Shown here: piece by piece, positions 15,001 to 23,384 of the stretch
Layout of the letters: the number at the start of each line of letters is the position of its first letter
Position numbering within the stretch: position 1 is the first letter of the stretch
Source of the DNA: Pteria penguin
Lineage: Eukaryota; Mollusca; Bivalvia; Pterioida; Pteriidae
Reading direction: 5' to 3'
Assembly (NCBI GenBank): GCA_035048485.1
Contig: CM068587.1
Location: forward strand, 48,444,496 to 48,508,495
DNA length: 64,000 nt
Notes under the pieces: generated by a model
Told to the model about the DNA's origin: nothing
The model's database searches: none
The model's input: the letters and a program-made list of their open reading frames with translations, nothing else
Position numbers and translations under genes: made by a program

Positions 15001-18000
15001 TTCCCGTAAAATTGTTGATTCTCTCTTAGCACTTCGTTTGAACACTTCCCGTCTTCTTCACACCAGGCTACACTGGAGACCAACTATTCTACAAGAAATA
15101 AAGGTATGACCATTGCCACTATACACATTTGTACACTAACAAAAAAGCATAATTTTATTGTTGTAGAATGAACATTCATTCTATGTAATTCTTTGAGTTT
15201 TAGTTTCCACTTTGTATATTAACAGGAATCTGGAGTTCGAAGAATGACAAGTGGAAGCCAAAGACTTAACGCTGCTTTCACTGATGCTGCTGAAGCTGTT
15301 AGCGAGGAACTTAATGCAAAGTACAATGCAATCAGACAATCGGCCACTGAGGATCTCCGCCCATTTATCACATTTATTCAGGAAATCATGTCCAACGTAA
15401 ATACGGAAATAAAATCTCTTTCGTCTAGGACTAGCAGCAAAGCCTTTACTCGCCCTCTGATAGCCATCTCGTGAGTCATTTTATGCACTATTCTTTTCGG
15501 GACAAATTAGCAGAGTTCAGTATGATGTTTCATAAAAAGTTGTCTTAATTTTATATATTTATTGCTATGTGCGGTAATGTAACGTATCATGTGCATATAT
15601 GTACAATCGGGTAGGTCAGACTGTCATAGGGTAATTTATATTTCACTATCAAGTGGGAAGACGTACTTATCATTGAAATAAAAGTCGTTGACTATTTTTT
15701 GTGTAAAAGCATTCGTCTAGATTTTCTGATATTATGAAAATCATATTGTATTTCAGAGAAGCTATGGAGAATGGAAACAATATGCTTGAGGATTTGAAAT
15801 CTGTTGTTCGTCAAGATTTCCCTATGAAAAAGCAATATGATTTCTATGTTGAGGCATCAAAGGAATTGCTTGAGGTAGGATGGATCTTCTGTTTTAAGGA
15901 CTCCTTTTGAGACTCCAAGTAAGAACTGTATGTCCAATTATGACTAAATCCATTTAGTAGTTACTAAAAACAGCATTTTGTTTTTCTCCAGGTGATCGAA
16001 GCTGAGTCTGTTAAAAACTATGTAAAACTGATTGACTTCATCAGTGAACAGTTAAAGGAATTATCAGAAGCAGTAGAAAAAGCCCACACTTCATACCAAG
16101 GTAATCATTATTATCTAAGCTATATTTGTAAAAATATATATCGTACAAAACAAAGTGTTTTATATTATTCTTCAGAACTTTAAAATTACATGTGTAAGTG
16201 ATATAATTATTTCTGTTCAGGAATGGTGAGCAAACTCTCTCAGAACCAGGCGACAGAGTTTCTTAACAACAAATATGATAGCCTCAGATCACAACTCTCT
16301 GACTCGAAAATCAGTGAAAATATGAAGAATGTCGCCAGCAAATACACCTCTGCCATCTACCAGGCTCGTGACCAAATTGCTACCAGGCTTGATGGTCCTG
16401 CTGTCAGAAAAATCCAGGGAATGTCCAATAACGCTTATCAAATGGTGCGTTTTATAAATTGTATCGTATAACAAAACTAACACATCTAATGTATTATTTA
16501 ATTATTGCATTTTTCTCTTCTTTGGTTTTGTTTACATAGATTAATATAGTATTATTCCTTGTTTGATACATTATGGTTTTATTTATTTCAGGCATCAGCC
16601 GCTTACAAATTTTGGGAGGTAGAAGAAAATGTGAAATCTGTTCTCGACAAAGTATACGAAATGGTCCGTAACGAAATCAAAGAAGAAATTGACAGTGTTA
16701 AAAATGCCGTGACCCGTTTACAAAACTCCAAATTTACAGTGTTCAATCCTCAAGGTGGAGAAATTCAGATGGACTCATATCTACCCGTTCCAATGAAATC
16801 TCTCAAAGAATTACCAACAATCTCCCTCAACAAGCATTTGAACAGAATGTCATCATACATTCCAGACGTCAGCAGAATTCCATCTTTCAGAGATATTTTA
16901 CCCGATAGTGATATTAGCAATTGGCTTCCTCCATTTTATGGTAACTAAATATGATACTTATATTCTAATGTATTTTGTTTGTAACACGTGATCTCATTGG
17001 CTGTCCGATTTAAAAACTGCAAGGGTATTTACGATACCCTGCAGTTTTTGATATGATGTCATGATACCCTGCTGTTTTTGATTTGTGACGTTACGATACC
17101 GTACAGATTTTGATATGACGTGTCTGTGATTAGCAACTTTGTTTAGAAAACCGTAGCACTGAGTGTATTGCCTCTAGTTGTAATTATTTTTTATCAAATG
17201 CATTAGAATGAGGTTACCTTGCTTGTGTTTTACAAAAGCTGACAGGGTATCTGCGAATACCCTGTCAGAAATTTCCGTTTTCACAACTCGGCTAACGCCT
17301 CGCAGTGAAACAAAATTTCTGACAGGGTTTTCGCCGACACCCTGTCGCTTTTTGCAAAACAATCGCATGGTAACCCCTAAGTAACAGGACGAGAAATATG
17401 TTATGAATAACCAAGAAATACTGTTTACAGTTTATATGAAGAATTTCACATACACACATTTCTAAAATTATACATTTTCTCAGTGACAATTTCCCCTTAT
17501 AATCTCATCAAAATTATGGAATATGTCTATTTATATGTTAGTAGGAAAAATCTGTTTCGATTTTCGATTAAGTTATTGTGATAAAATTTCATACTGTTTA
17601 TTTTTTACTCAATTGCTTTTCTGTCAACATGTCAATGTTGTAGAAATTTTCACCCCGCTCTAGTTTGACTCTGATGTAATTATTGAGCTACTTTATTGTA
17701 TTTGAGAATGATTTGATTTTCACAGGATTAGCAAAATTGGAAGGAAGTAGAGTTACAACATTTGATGGACAAAACTTCGACTTTTCTGGAGGAAAGTGCT
17801 CCTACGTTTTGACAAGAGACTACATGGACGGAAACTTCTCCATCATTGCCGACTATCTAGGCAAGGGCAAGAAGAAGATGATAATCCAGACTGCAACTCA
17901 AACAATCCAAGTCGCTCCTAATGGCAAGGTAAGCTATACAGTAGTGAGAGGTCAAAGCATAAATGATGTTATATCTATAAATGCAATGTAAATTACTATG

Positions 18001-18411
18001 TACCCAGGTTTAAGTTTCAGTTAGCAGTCATTGTTCATTTATTTATAAGTATATATAGCACAAACAATTTACAAAAGTATGGAGGGGTTTTTTTAAACAT
18101 TATGTATTTCTCTTTTGTAGCTAAGGGTTGACAGCAAACCTGTGAAACCATTCTATCATTCCCGAGACGTCACAATAACCGAAATGAATAACGTAATTAC
18201 TGTCAGTGGTAATGGCTTCCGAGTGGACATTGACATTCCACATGACACTGTTATTGCTCAAGTAAGTGGATGGTATCACAACAGACTTGGAGGAATCTTC
18301 GGAACTCTGAACCAGGAAAGATATGACGATATGATTACACCTGCAAGAAAACTGACCACTGACGTTGATTACCTTGTTAATACCTGGGAAGTGGACAGTA
18401 AATGCCGATAA
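1..18411 (+). CDS. Apolipophorin / apoB-like large lipid transfer protein, 3' part of gene (5' truncated by window)
   Basis: This is a spliced gene for a secreted lipoprotein scaffold of the large lipid transfer protein (LLTP) superfamily, which packages and carries lipid in haemolymph. Chained exons: (1-39), (292-490), 777-924, 1038-1295, 1545-1802, 1922-2159, 2316-2535, 2664-13262, 13851-14186, 14303-14465, 14919-15103, 15226-15470, 15757-15874, 15992-16100, 16221-16444, 16592-16940, 17726-17928, 18121-18411. Donor and acceptor phases match throughout, and the two bracketed 5' exons are the least certain. Order: an LELCGELQFPNAS segment typical of the beta-sheet end of the LLTP module, a very long beta-repeat region, a conserved RLHWRP motif, amphipathic helices, then a vWD domain. 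About 4,700 residues lie in the window, already more than human apoB-100. The N-terminal lipid-binding module and any furin site lie upstream. Family assignment is confident. Orthology to insect apolipophorin rather than another LLTP is inferred from the terminal vWD domain. Confidence 0.9.
292..490 (+). CDS. LLTP exon: conserved end of the lipid-transfer module
   Basis: It encodes CTGNRMAKITGLELCGEL followed by QFPNAS...FPFTGPV. The pattern of paired cysteines, 'LELC' and 'GP' is typical of the beta-sheet region that closes the LLTP lipid cavity (DUF1081-like). It ends at a strong donor, GTGAGT at 491, in phase 0. Its 5' boundary is uncertain because AG dinucleotides at 260, 271, 284 and 291 are all possible. 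The pyrimidine tract is at about 225-250. Confidence 0.7.
777..924 (+). CDS. LLTP exon (beta-strand region)
   Basis: Acceptor TTTTTGCAG precedes 777 and donor GTAAGA starts at 925. It enters in phase 0 and leaves with one base. The product begins NRKEMNMKVYFNTPGSKVDR and ends ASYEG, alternating basic and hydrophobic beta-strand text like the rest of the protein. Confidence 0.85.
1038..1295 (+). CDS. LLTP exon (beta-strand region)
   Basis: Acceptor GATAACAG precedes 1038 and donor GTACGT starts at 1296. The carried G completes a Gly codon, giving G-EIVSTKDMKKVGGVLTIDG. It enters and exits in phase 1. Confidence 0.88.
1545..1802 (+). CDS. LLTP exon (beta-strand region)
   Basis: Acceptor ATTTTCAG precedes 1545 and donor GTACGA starts at 1803. 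It is the same length (258 nt) and phase as the preceding exon, which suggests an old exon duplication. The product runs VSFMNKKVIVSAKASISFEK and ends at PMKVLG. Confidence 0.88.
1922..2159 (+). CDS. LLTP exon (beta-strand region)
   Basis: Acceptor ATCTTTTAG precedes 1922 and donor GTAAGT starts at 2160. The product is VRLRDETSKKNQKYRAKIDI, then a 'RTPLLTT' strand turn. It exits with two bases (TT). Confidence 0.88.
2316..2535 (+). CDS. LLTP exon (beta-strand region, no internal start codon needed)
   Basis: Acceptor TTATCACAG precedes 2316 and donor GTAAGT starts at 2536. The first G completes the Leu codon from the previous exon. The product, LDVAFKKATHLNGRTVFNLQ to SKALIPAL, is continuous in style and phase. 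It exits in phase 0 and joins the giant exon. Confidence 0.88.
2664..13262 (+). CDS. Giant 10.6-kb LLTP exon: about 3,530 residues of beta-strand repeats
   Basis: A single open exon between acceptor TTCTCTAG (ends 2663) and donor GTATGT (starts 13263). It starts GIDLQVKGEHSQ; the first internal ATG or TTG is not a true start because the frame is open to the acceptor. The protein is a degenerate tandem array of units of roughly 47-55 residues. Each has a turn motif K-[TS]-P-F-x-G-[FY]-E, or in the middle part H-x-G-x-L-x-x-F-x-S, followed by short amphipathic strands rich in K, S, T, E and F. This fits lipid-binding beta-sheet like the beta-belts of apoB. Cysteines are rare and no transmembrane segment or enzyme motif is visible. 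The most regular stretch is 9290-10150, where 47-residue units are arranged in 94-residue pairs. Human apoB also has one oversized exon (exon 26), so the architecture has a precedent, but this exon is larger. Confidence 0.95.
13398..13692 (+). repeat. Unclassified interspersed element, copy 1 (in LLTP intron)
   Basis: A segment of about 295 bp runs from ACCTGTTGACCC to CTCCTCTTTTTTCTT. It recurs nearly identically at 55104-55395 in the same orientation. No terminal inverted repeats, A/B boxes or coding capacity are visible. It lies wholly within the intron 13263-13850. Confidence 0.85.
13851..14186 (+). CDS. LLTP exon after the giant exon
   Basis: Acceptor TTTCAAAG precedes 13851 and donor GTAAGA starts at 14187, phase 0 at both ends. 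It encodes DVKLDSEMTINSGSVLFDGK and further beta-strand text, including a 'KYLTAKRQRKNLALMAEID' segment. Confidence 0.9.
14303..14465 (+). CDS. LLTP exon (beta-strand region)
   Basis: Acceptor TTATTACAG precedes 14303 and donor GTACGT starts at 14466. It encodes MRSPMKSIQMTGSVQTTPYK and on to NYDS, ending with one base. Confidence 0.88.
14575..14680 (+). repeat. Single copy of the 'GTGCCC..GAGTA.G.ATCTC' repeat in LLTP intron
   Basis: The text around CCAGGTGCCCGGGAGTAGTG and AGCGTCTCTTGAATGGCTAG matches the tandem units at 44309-44580. It looks like a dispersed unit of the same repeat. Confidence 0.5.
14919..15103 (+). CDS. LLTP exon with conserved RLNTSRLLHTRLHWRP motif
   Basis: Acceptor TATTTTAG precedes 14919 and donor GTATGA starts at 15104. 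The carried G makes Glu. The text ALRLNTSRLLHTRLHWRP is the best conserved stretch of the C-terminal half; 'R-x-x-W-R-P' is characteristic at this position in invertebrate apolipophorins. It marks the switch from beta-strand repeats to helix. Confidence 0.9.
15226..15470 (+). CDS. LLTP exon: amphipathic helix region, part 1
   Basis: Acceptor ATTAACAG precedes 15226 and donor GTGAGT starts at 15471. It encodes ESGVRRMTSGSQRLNAAFTD and on to a long Ala/Glu/Lys-rich stretch without Pro breaks, unlike the beta repeats upstream. It exits with two bases. Confidence 0.9.
15757..15874 (+). CDS. LLTP exon: amphipathic helix region, part 2
   Basis: Acceptor GTATTTCAG precedes 15757 and donor GTAGGA starts at 15875. 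The carried TC plus A makes Ser. The product is SEAMENGNNMLEDLKSVVRQ and on to EASKELLE, helical and charged. Confidence 0.88.
15992..16100 (+). CDS. LLTP exon: amphipathic helix region, part 3
   Basis: Acceptor TTTTCTCCAG precedes 15992 and donor GTAATC starts at 16101. It encodes VIEAESVKNYVKLIDFISEQ and on to AHTSYQ, exiting with one base. Confidence 0.88.
16221..16444 (+). CDS. LLTP exon: amphipathic helix region, part 4
   Basis: Acceptor CTGTTCAG precedes 16221 and donor GTGCGT starts at 16445. It encodes GMVSKLSQNQATEFLNNKYD and on to NNAYQM. The ATG inside is not a gene start, because the frame is continuous with the previous exon. Confidence 0.88.
16592..16940 (+). CDS. LLTP exon: last helices and linker before the vWD domain
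   Basis: Acceptor TTTATTTCAG precedes 16592 and donor GTAACT starts at 16941. Helical text (ASAAYKFWEVEENVKSVLDK) is followed by a Pro-rich linker with NPQGGEIQMDSYLPVP and SNWLPPFYG. It exits with one base. Confidence 0.9.
16995..17115 (+). repeat. Hairpin-forming short tandem repeats in LLTP intron
   Basis: Three imperfect units of 'GATACC(C/G)T(G)CAG.TTTTTGATAT' follow each other. The first forms a hairpin with AAAAACTGCAAGGGTAT upstream (about 17012-17048). Confidence 0.7.
17212..17375. mobile_element. Foldback (MITE-like) element in LLTP intron
   Basis: Two inverted arms of about 64 bp (17212-17275 and 17312-17375) start at GGTTACC and end at GGTAACC, with a short loop of about 36 bp. 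Each arm contains its own smaller palindrome (CTGACAGGGTAT / ATACCCTGTCAG). There is no coding capacity. Confidence 0.8.
17726..17928 (+). CDS. LLTP exon: first half of the C-terminal vWD domain
   Basis: Acceptor TTTTCACAG precedes 17726 and donor GTAAGC starts at 17929. The product shows the classic vWD opening: V-T-T-F-D-G-x-N-F-D-F, then G-K-C-S-Y-V-L-x-R-D. It joins the final exon in phase 0. Confidence 0.93.
18121..18411 (+). CDS. Final LLTP exon: second half of the vWD domain and stop
   Basis: Acceptor TCTTTTGTAG precedes 18121 and TAA is at 18409-18411. The motif VSGWYHNRLGGIFGTLNQE corresponds to the vWD 'GLCG' segment but has Phe in place of Cys, and the protein ends WEVDSKCR. Only two Cys remain in the domain, one at the start and one at the end. 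This suggests a reduced vWD fold typical of lipoproteins rather than a multimerising one. Confidence 0.93.
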   Translation, partial: LRVDSKPVKPFYHSRDVTITEMNNVITVSGNGFRVDIDIPHDTVIAQVSGWYHNRLGGIFGTLNQERYDDMITPARKLTTDVDYLVNTWEVDSKCR

Positions 18412-18557
18412 ACACTGAACTGACCAAACGATTTCCGAACAAAAGAAAAAACATTGATGATTTTGTTATGATTTTGTGTTGTATATGGGGTGCATTCGAA
18501 ACCCTGAAAATAGAACTGAATATATTTTGATTTCTGATTATTGTTATTTTGTTTCAT

Positions 18558-18563
18558 AATAAA
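18558..18563 (+). terminator. Poly(A) signal of the LLTP gene
   Basis: AATAAA lies 147 bases after the stop codon. A second ATAAA-type hexamer follows near 18591, then a T-rich tract. This sets a short 3' UTR. Confidence 0.7.
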
Positions 18564-19983
18564 TGTTTGAAAAAGAAAATGAATGAAGAAATAAAGTAAT
18601 TAACTCGATTTTCTTTCTTTTTCTGTTGTTTTTTTTTTTTTTTTTTTTTGGTATTTTTATTTAAAAATATAAATATATAGTATGACAAATATGTAAGCAA
18701 ACAAAAAATACCACTTAATATTTTCCCTACAAAATACGAAATGTAACATCGCTTTAAAAACGAAAATATACTGCATCTATCTTTCCAACGACACAAAGCA
18801 GAATAATGAAATTACCAATATGAACATTTCAATATACAGTTCTCCATATTTACAAATAGATCAATAGTAAAATCGACATAGAGAAGTAATAAAATGTGTA
18901 CATGTATGGAGTAAAACGGGACCGCTAAAAGCATAGGACAAGACTATAACTATTGATAATATCAAGTGATGCAAGTATTGTAAGGCCATGTCAGTTAGCA
19001 TTGACCACCAAAGATAGACCTAGTGAAGATTGCTGATAAATGTTAAGTGCTGCCAAGGCATGGACTTCACCATGTGAAGAAATGAGGCCGCTCAAGAAAT
19101 AAATAGAGGAGTGGGGAGTACCTCCTTTTCCCCTCTTACTGGACTTTTAAAACAATATATTTATTATTTTCAATTACCCTCTTTGCATGCCTATATATTG
19201 AAATAAGTCAAAGATTTATGTATAATATTTTGATAAGCCAGTAGCATGACCCTTCAGTTTTGATCGAGTTTACAAATTTTACTTTCAACGATAAAACTTA
19301 ACTTCATCGGAGCAGTGCCAGTGTTTGTGAAGGCGCTTTCCTTTACAGTTTACGTCAGTTTTGTTTTCATTTACAGCATAGTTAGCCCCATACCTTTACC
19401 TTAAATAAATTAAAAAATACGTTTTAGAGCTGGAACCCCAGAATAAAAGCAGTGCGCAATTTACCCGCATCTCAACAGTGCTCGTATCTAGAAAGGTCAA
19501 GGTCATTAAAATAAAATGTGAAGACTTTGCAAGAAATCAGCCAACATTGGCATTTTCGCCATTTTCAAACAGCTCTTTTAAAATACTGTGTAATGGAATC
19601 CGTCGCCTCGAATGTTTTCTTAGCTCGGTAACTGCAATTTTGCAAATAATTTAATGTAATGTTGTTCAGTAAATTAGAAACAGTGTTGGGTCGTCACCAA
19701 CAGACTCCGGAAAAAGATCGTGTATGCAAGATAGGAAAAAACGGAGTATTTTTATGGAAGCTGTTTTCATTGTTTCATATTTTTATGATGAGACAGATGA
19801 CGTCTGAAAGAGGTGACGTCATGCATACAGCTGCATTACATCTCCGTGTGCTTAAGCAATCGGAACACCATCGCCATTTTTTACAAAAATAGATCGTATT
19901 TGCGTACGGAAATTGACGAGTTGTTACGATCGTATGCTTAAGACGAGGGTTTGTGGATTTATCATTCATCATCGGACATTAGG
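18564..19983. other. Non-coding stretch after the LLTP gene
   Basis: It holds a poly(T) tract at about 18629-18649 and ordinary AT-rich sequence. ORFs here are short and lack coding-like composition. I see no gene. Confidence 0.6.
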
Positions 19984-20230
19984 GATTGATTGTTTAATTG
20001 ATTATTCTTTTACTTCACTCCACGTATATATGTTAACAGCATCTGCTTGATGCTTTGCACAAAAATTTATACCTTTGCAACGGACCCACCCGAAGCAGTG
20101 TCAGTGAGGGATCTTTTACGTCTTTTTACTCATCTGAGAGGCAGAGCACCGGCCCATCCTTGACGGGAGTCGAACCAGGGGCCTTTCGATCACGAGCAAA
20201 GCTCCTCATCTACTGAGCCCCGTCGGCTTT
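19984..20230 (-). mobile_element. tRNA-derived SINE, family A (minus orientation)
   Basis: Read on the minus strand it has the family layout: an eroded tRNA-like head (rc of GGAGTCGAACCAGGGGCCTTTCGATC), the middle segment rc of GCAACGGACCCACCCGAAGC, the GATGC..GTATATACGTGG segment, and a GATT/AATC tail. It is diverged from the copies at 25532 and 42271. Confidence 0.75.
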
Positions 20231-21570
20231 AAAAATGAAGAATAATAAATGTTGAATGTGGACAGACACTTTCAAATAATCCTTAAAATAGATATTTTCT
20301 AATAAAATTGTCAAATACATGCTTTATAGCTTTTCATAAATTATGCATCTAATAAATAACGAAAATGACAACCCTCCTCTCCAAAAAGAAAAATCATTAA
20401 CAACAAAAACAACCCCCCCCCCTTCCGAAGAAAAAATGGGTGGGAATAAGTTGGTCAGAATAGATGTCTTAACAGTATCAGAAATTTGCTTTTAGAATGG
20501 AACAAAAAAAAACCCCCAAAATCTAAAACACAAAAATCTAAAGTATAAAAAGAAAAACAAACAGATAAACACCCCTCCCCAATCAAAAAAAAAAAAAAAC
20601 AAACAAACAAACAAACAAAAACACCAACACTTCTCAAGAAAGGGTACTCATTTAGATTCTAGGTTGCCCGGCCGTGGATCAAACCCTTGACGATCTTCCA
20701 AAATATTCTGAAAATCGGCAAAAACACGATGAAGTCCAGAATAAGTTAAAAAAAAAGAAATAAAGAAAGGAAACAAACAAACAAAACACTTCGTGAAAAA
20801 TTTTATTTCCGAATGGAACCAAAACCAACAACACTTCCTGAGACACCGTTCTAGATATCTCGTGCATTTGGTTTAATATTTATGCAGCTAGCCTTAGGAA
20901 GAAGTTTGTGGGATGAGGATACCCTCTAAGACTTATGTGGCCCCGTCATGGATCCACCCCTTGACGGACCTGGTTAAAAGGTAACCACGCTTGTAAGAGG
21001 ACCTTGAGAACTTTATCTATACTAAAATTTATCAAAAACCTCTGGCAGTTTGAAGACAAAAGGAAGGAAAACAAAATGCTGGACGTGCAGACGGACACTG
21101 GACGAAGAACGATTACAATAGCTCATTTGATCTTCTTAGGTATATATACAAGAGCACTGAGAACACCATCATTGTTTATGTATCTCCCAGTTTTTGCAAT
21201 TTGTGTTGCCTTAGGTGCTTTTTCAGTTGAATGAACGCAAACTATTGGCCTGTGTAATGTACCCTCCCGACGGAATCACGGATCTTTTACATGCCAATTT
21301 ATATCCCGATATGCGGTCTTTGTTTATATTGTCTCATTCGAATGAGAGAAAACGGGGGAAGAGGAGGGGTGGGTGGGTTAGAAGATTATAAATTCCCATA
21401 GAGAAAATAAATCCAGTGACCTGTCGCGGTTGCGAACGACCATCGTCTGATCAAAGAGATACCACCACTGGGTATTTTCGTTATACCGAGTTATTTCCTA
21501 TATGAGCCGGTATCTAACGTCAAACCATTGTGTCGTCAACAATTTTTTTTTTTTTTTGAAAATAGATGAA
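20231..21570. other. Non-coding stretch with A-rich and (AAAC)n tracts
   Basis: It contains poly(C)/poly(A) runs, (AAAC)n at about 20597-20620, a duplicated 'GGCCG(T/C)..TGGATC..ACCCCTTGACG' phrase (20671-20692 and 20940-20966), and a decayed SINE-like fragment at about 21265-21475. I see no supported gene. Confidence 0.5.
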
Positions 21571-21750
21571 TGAGCTTCGCCGTCCTTTAGGCGGCGCTTG
21601 TGTACTATGACTTAGAAACGACGTTGAACATTTGCAACCTTATGATGTCATGAGAACGTTTCATTGTTATTTACTTTATTTTTGTGGGAATACGTTTTAT
21701 TTCCTCCCTTAATATTCGGACCGCTCTTAATGGCGACAAAGTCCATTCCG
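21571..21750 (+). mobile_element. MITE family D, copy 1 (GGACTTCGCCG termini)
   Basis: An element of about 180 bp begins GAGCTTCGCCGTCC and ends GGCGACAAAGTCCATT, so its ends are imperfect inverted repeats. It carries the internal text TTGCAACCTTATGATGTCATG. Related copies lie at 48585-48751, 49028-49190 and 49942-50112. Confidence 0.75.
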
Positions 21751-21889
21751 ATTGTTCGATTACGCGTTGAAATTCTTGAATATTACCATACAAAGCACGT
21801 GACTACCGAAAAATAACGACGTTTCAATTATGCAAATTCAATTATGACAAATCGAAGTGCAAAGTAGTTAATAAAAGAAACGAAACTCG

Positions 21890-22150
21890 GAAATGACCTA
21901 TTGGTGTAAAATTACGAGAAATGATATAGAAACTGTATGACGTCACAATGGTCTGACGTCAGATACCTGTTCATATGAGAAATAACTGTATATCGAGAAG
22001 ACACAATTCACCCTTCCATAAAACGCAATTTTCCATTGTGAGACGTCATCTGATGTCCGACAAACAACGCATTTGTTTATGACGTCATAGATAGAACAAT
22101 TAACAAGACTGAATGTCACGTTCTTTTACGAAAGGTGAATTAGGGCAACC
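21890..22150 (+). mobile_element. CRE-rich element family E, short version
   Basis: It shares its right part with 51105-51200 (CGACAAACA.CGCATTTGTTTATGACG.(C/T)ATAGATAGAACAATT) and its left part with about 50540-50590. It lacks the 580-bp palindromic centre of the long copy. Four (T)GACGTCA-type sites fall within about 150 bp. Confidence 0.7.
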
Positions 22151-23210
22151 TGCTTCTTTACTCTAATTATAAAACAAAACATAAAGCAAATATAAGAACG
22201 GTTTATCAAGTTATATTTAAAGGGTAAATTATGTATGCATTTCGTCGAGGTATTTGAAATCGTGTAACATAGATATATGAAAAGGTACATATATACAATA
22301 AAATCTATGAACGATGATAAAGAAATGGCACACCGTTTGCTTTTGAGTATAACACAAGCTTGAGAAGGAATCTGTTAGAGTATTGGTCAATAGTGGTAGT
22401 CAGATCTATAAAAACGTTTACCATAAAAATGGCACAGTTCAATTTCACACATTGTAATTCTTTTTGCTTGCACGGAAAAGTTTTACATTTTCTACGCCAA
22501 CCAACAACAAATAAAAAAATGTTTTTATTTCACAAACATTTCTGAAAAGGAAAACAATAGGATGAAAGTTTTTTTTTTCAAAATCTGTAAGATCAACATA
22601 CGATACATAAACATCAAAGACAGTTTAAATTTCGAGTGTCAAAATGTCAAGATATTTGTTTCATCCAATTCCATGTTAAATATATATATTTAAAAGTATT
22701 ATTTCGCGTCTCGTCACGTGATAATGAGCAGACGATAAAAGATCTATTAAAAGACACTAGCAAGTATAATCGTTCCAAGTAACGTCCCTTAAATTAAGAA
22801 CATATCCAAGAGTTTACGGTGAAGCATTCATTCCATAAAGAAGGAATATATCTAAGTGTTGAAGAGTGACATTATATCCATACGTTCCAAAGAGAGAACA
22901 CATCACGTCCAGTGTTTTGTTTTGTCCTGTTATAGAAATGTAGAACAGTGCATCTAGATTCCAATAAAAAGTTATTGCAGTGGTTATTATATGATGATCC
23001 CTTTATGTGAGTATTGATTAATTCTTGTGTAAATAGGTAGAGCGTTCTTGTATTCCCACAGATCCTGAGTTAAAAACACACAAATGTAAATCACCACAAC
23101 CCCCCCCCCCCCTTTTTTCTCTAAAAATAACACGTCACAAATATATTAGATGTAGTTGTTGCAACCGGGCCGATTCTTTATCCAAATCATGTCTTTCATT
23201 GTATGCCAAG
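22151..23210. other. Non-coding stretch
   Basis: AT-rich sequence with a poly(C) run at about 23101-23112. No repeat or gene that I can support. It may include the 3' UTR of the minus-strand microprotein gene just to the right. Confidence 0.5.
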
Positions 23211-23384
23211 CTAATCTTTGAATTTCTTTGCTAATTTGCCCCCTTTGTCCCTCATCTGGAAACCAATGAGGCCTCCCACGACGACACCGGTTACAAAGGT
23301 AAAAGTCACAATCCAGAATAATCCCGAGTTCTTGGCTTCGATTTCCAGACCATCTTTACCGAATTCTATGTCGATCACAGACAT
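23211..23384 (-). CDS. 57-aa single-pass membrane microprotein, function unknown
   Basis: The minus strand encodes 57 residues: an acidic start (MSVIDIEFGKDGLEIEAKNS), one hydrophobic helix at about residues 21-42 (GLFWIVTFTFVTGVVVGGLI), and a basic tail ending GGKLAKKFKD. The start is fixed by an in-frame TAG ten codons upstream (23412-23414) and a purine at -3. That TAG also sits at a possible acceptor (TTTACGTAG), so a 5' UTR exon may exist. The N-out-acidic, C-basic single-helix layout resembles mitochondrial or ER microproteins. It lies head-to-head with the mitoregulin-like gene 1.7 kb away. I do not recognise the family, and chance cannot be excluded for so short an ORF. Confidence 0.5.
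   Translation of the reverse strand: MSVIDIEFGKDGLEIEAKNSGLFWIVTFTFVTGVVVGGLIGFQMRDKGGKLAKKFKD

Noticed and set aside
21004..21234. 76-codon ORF with a hydrophobic end
   Set aside because: No conserved motif, no splice or poly(A) context, and it lies in repeat-rich sequence.
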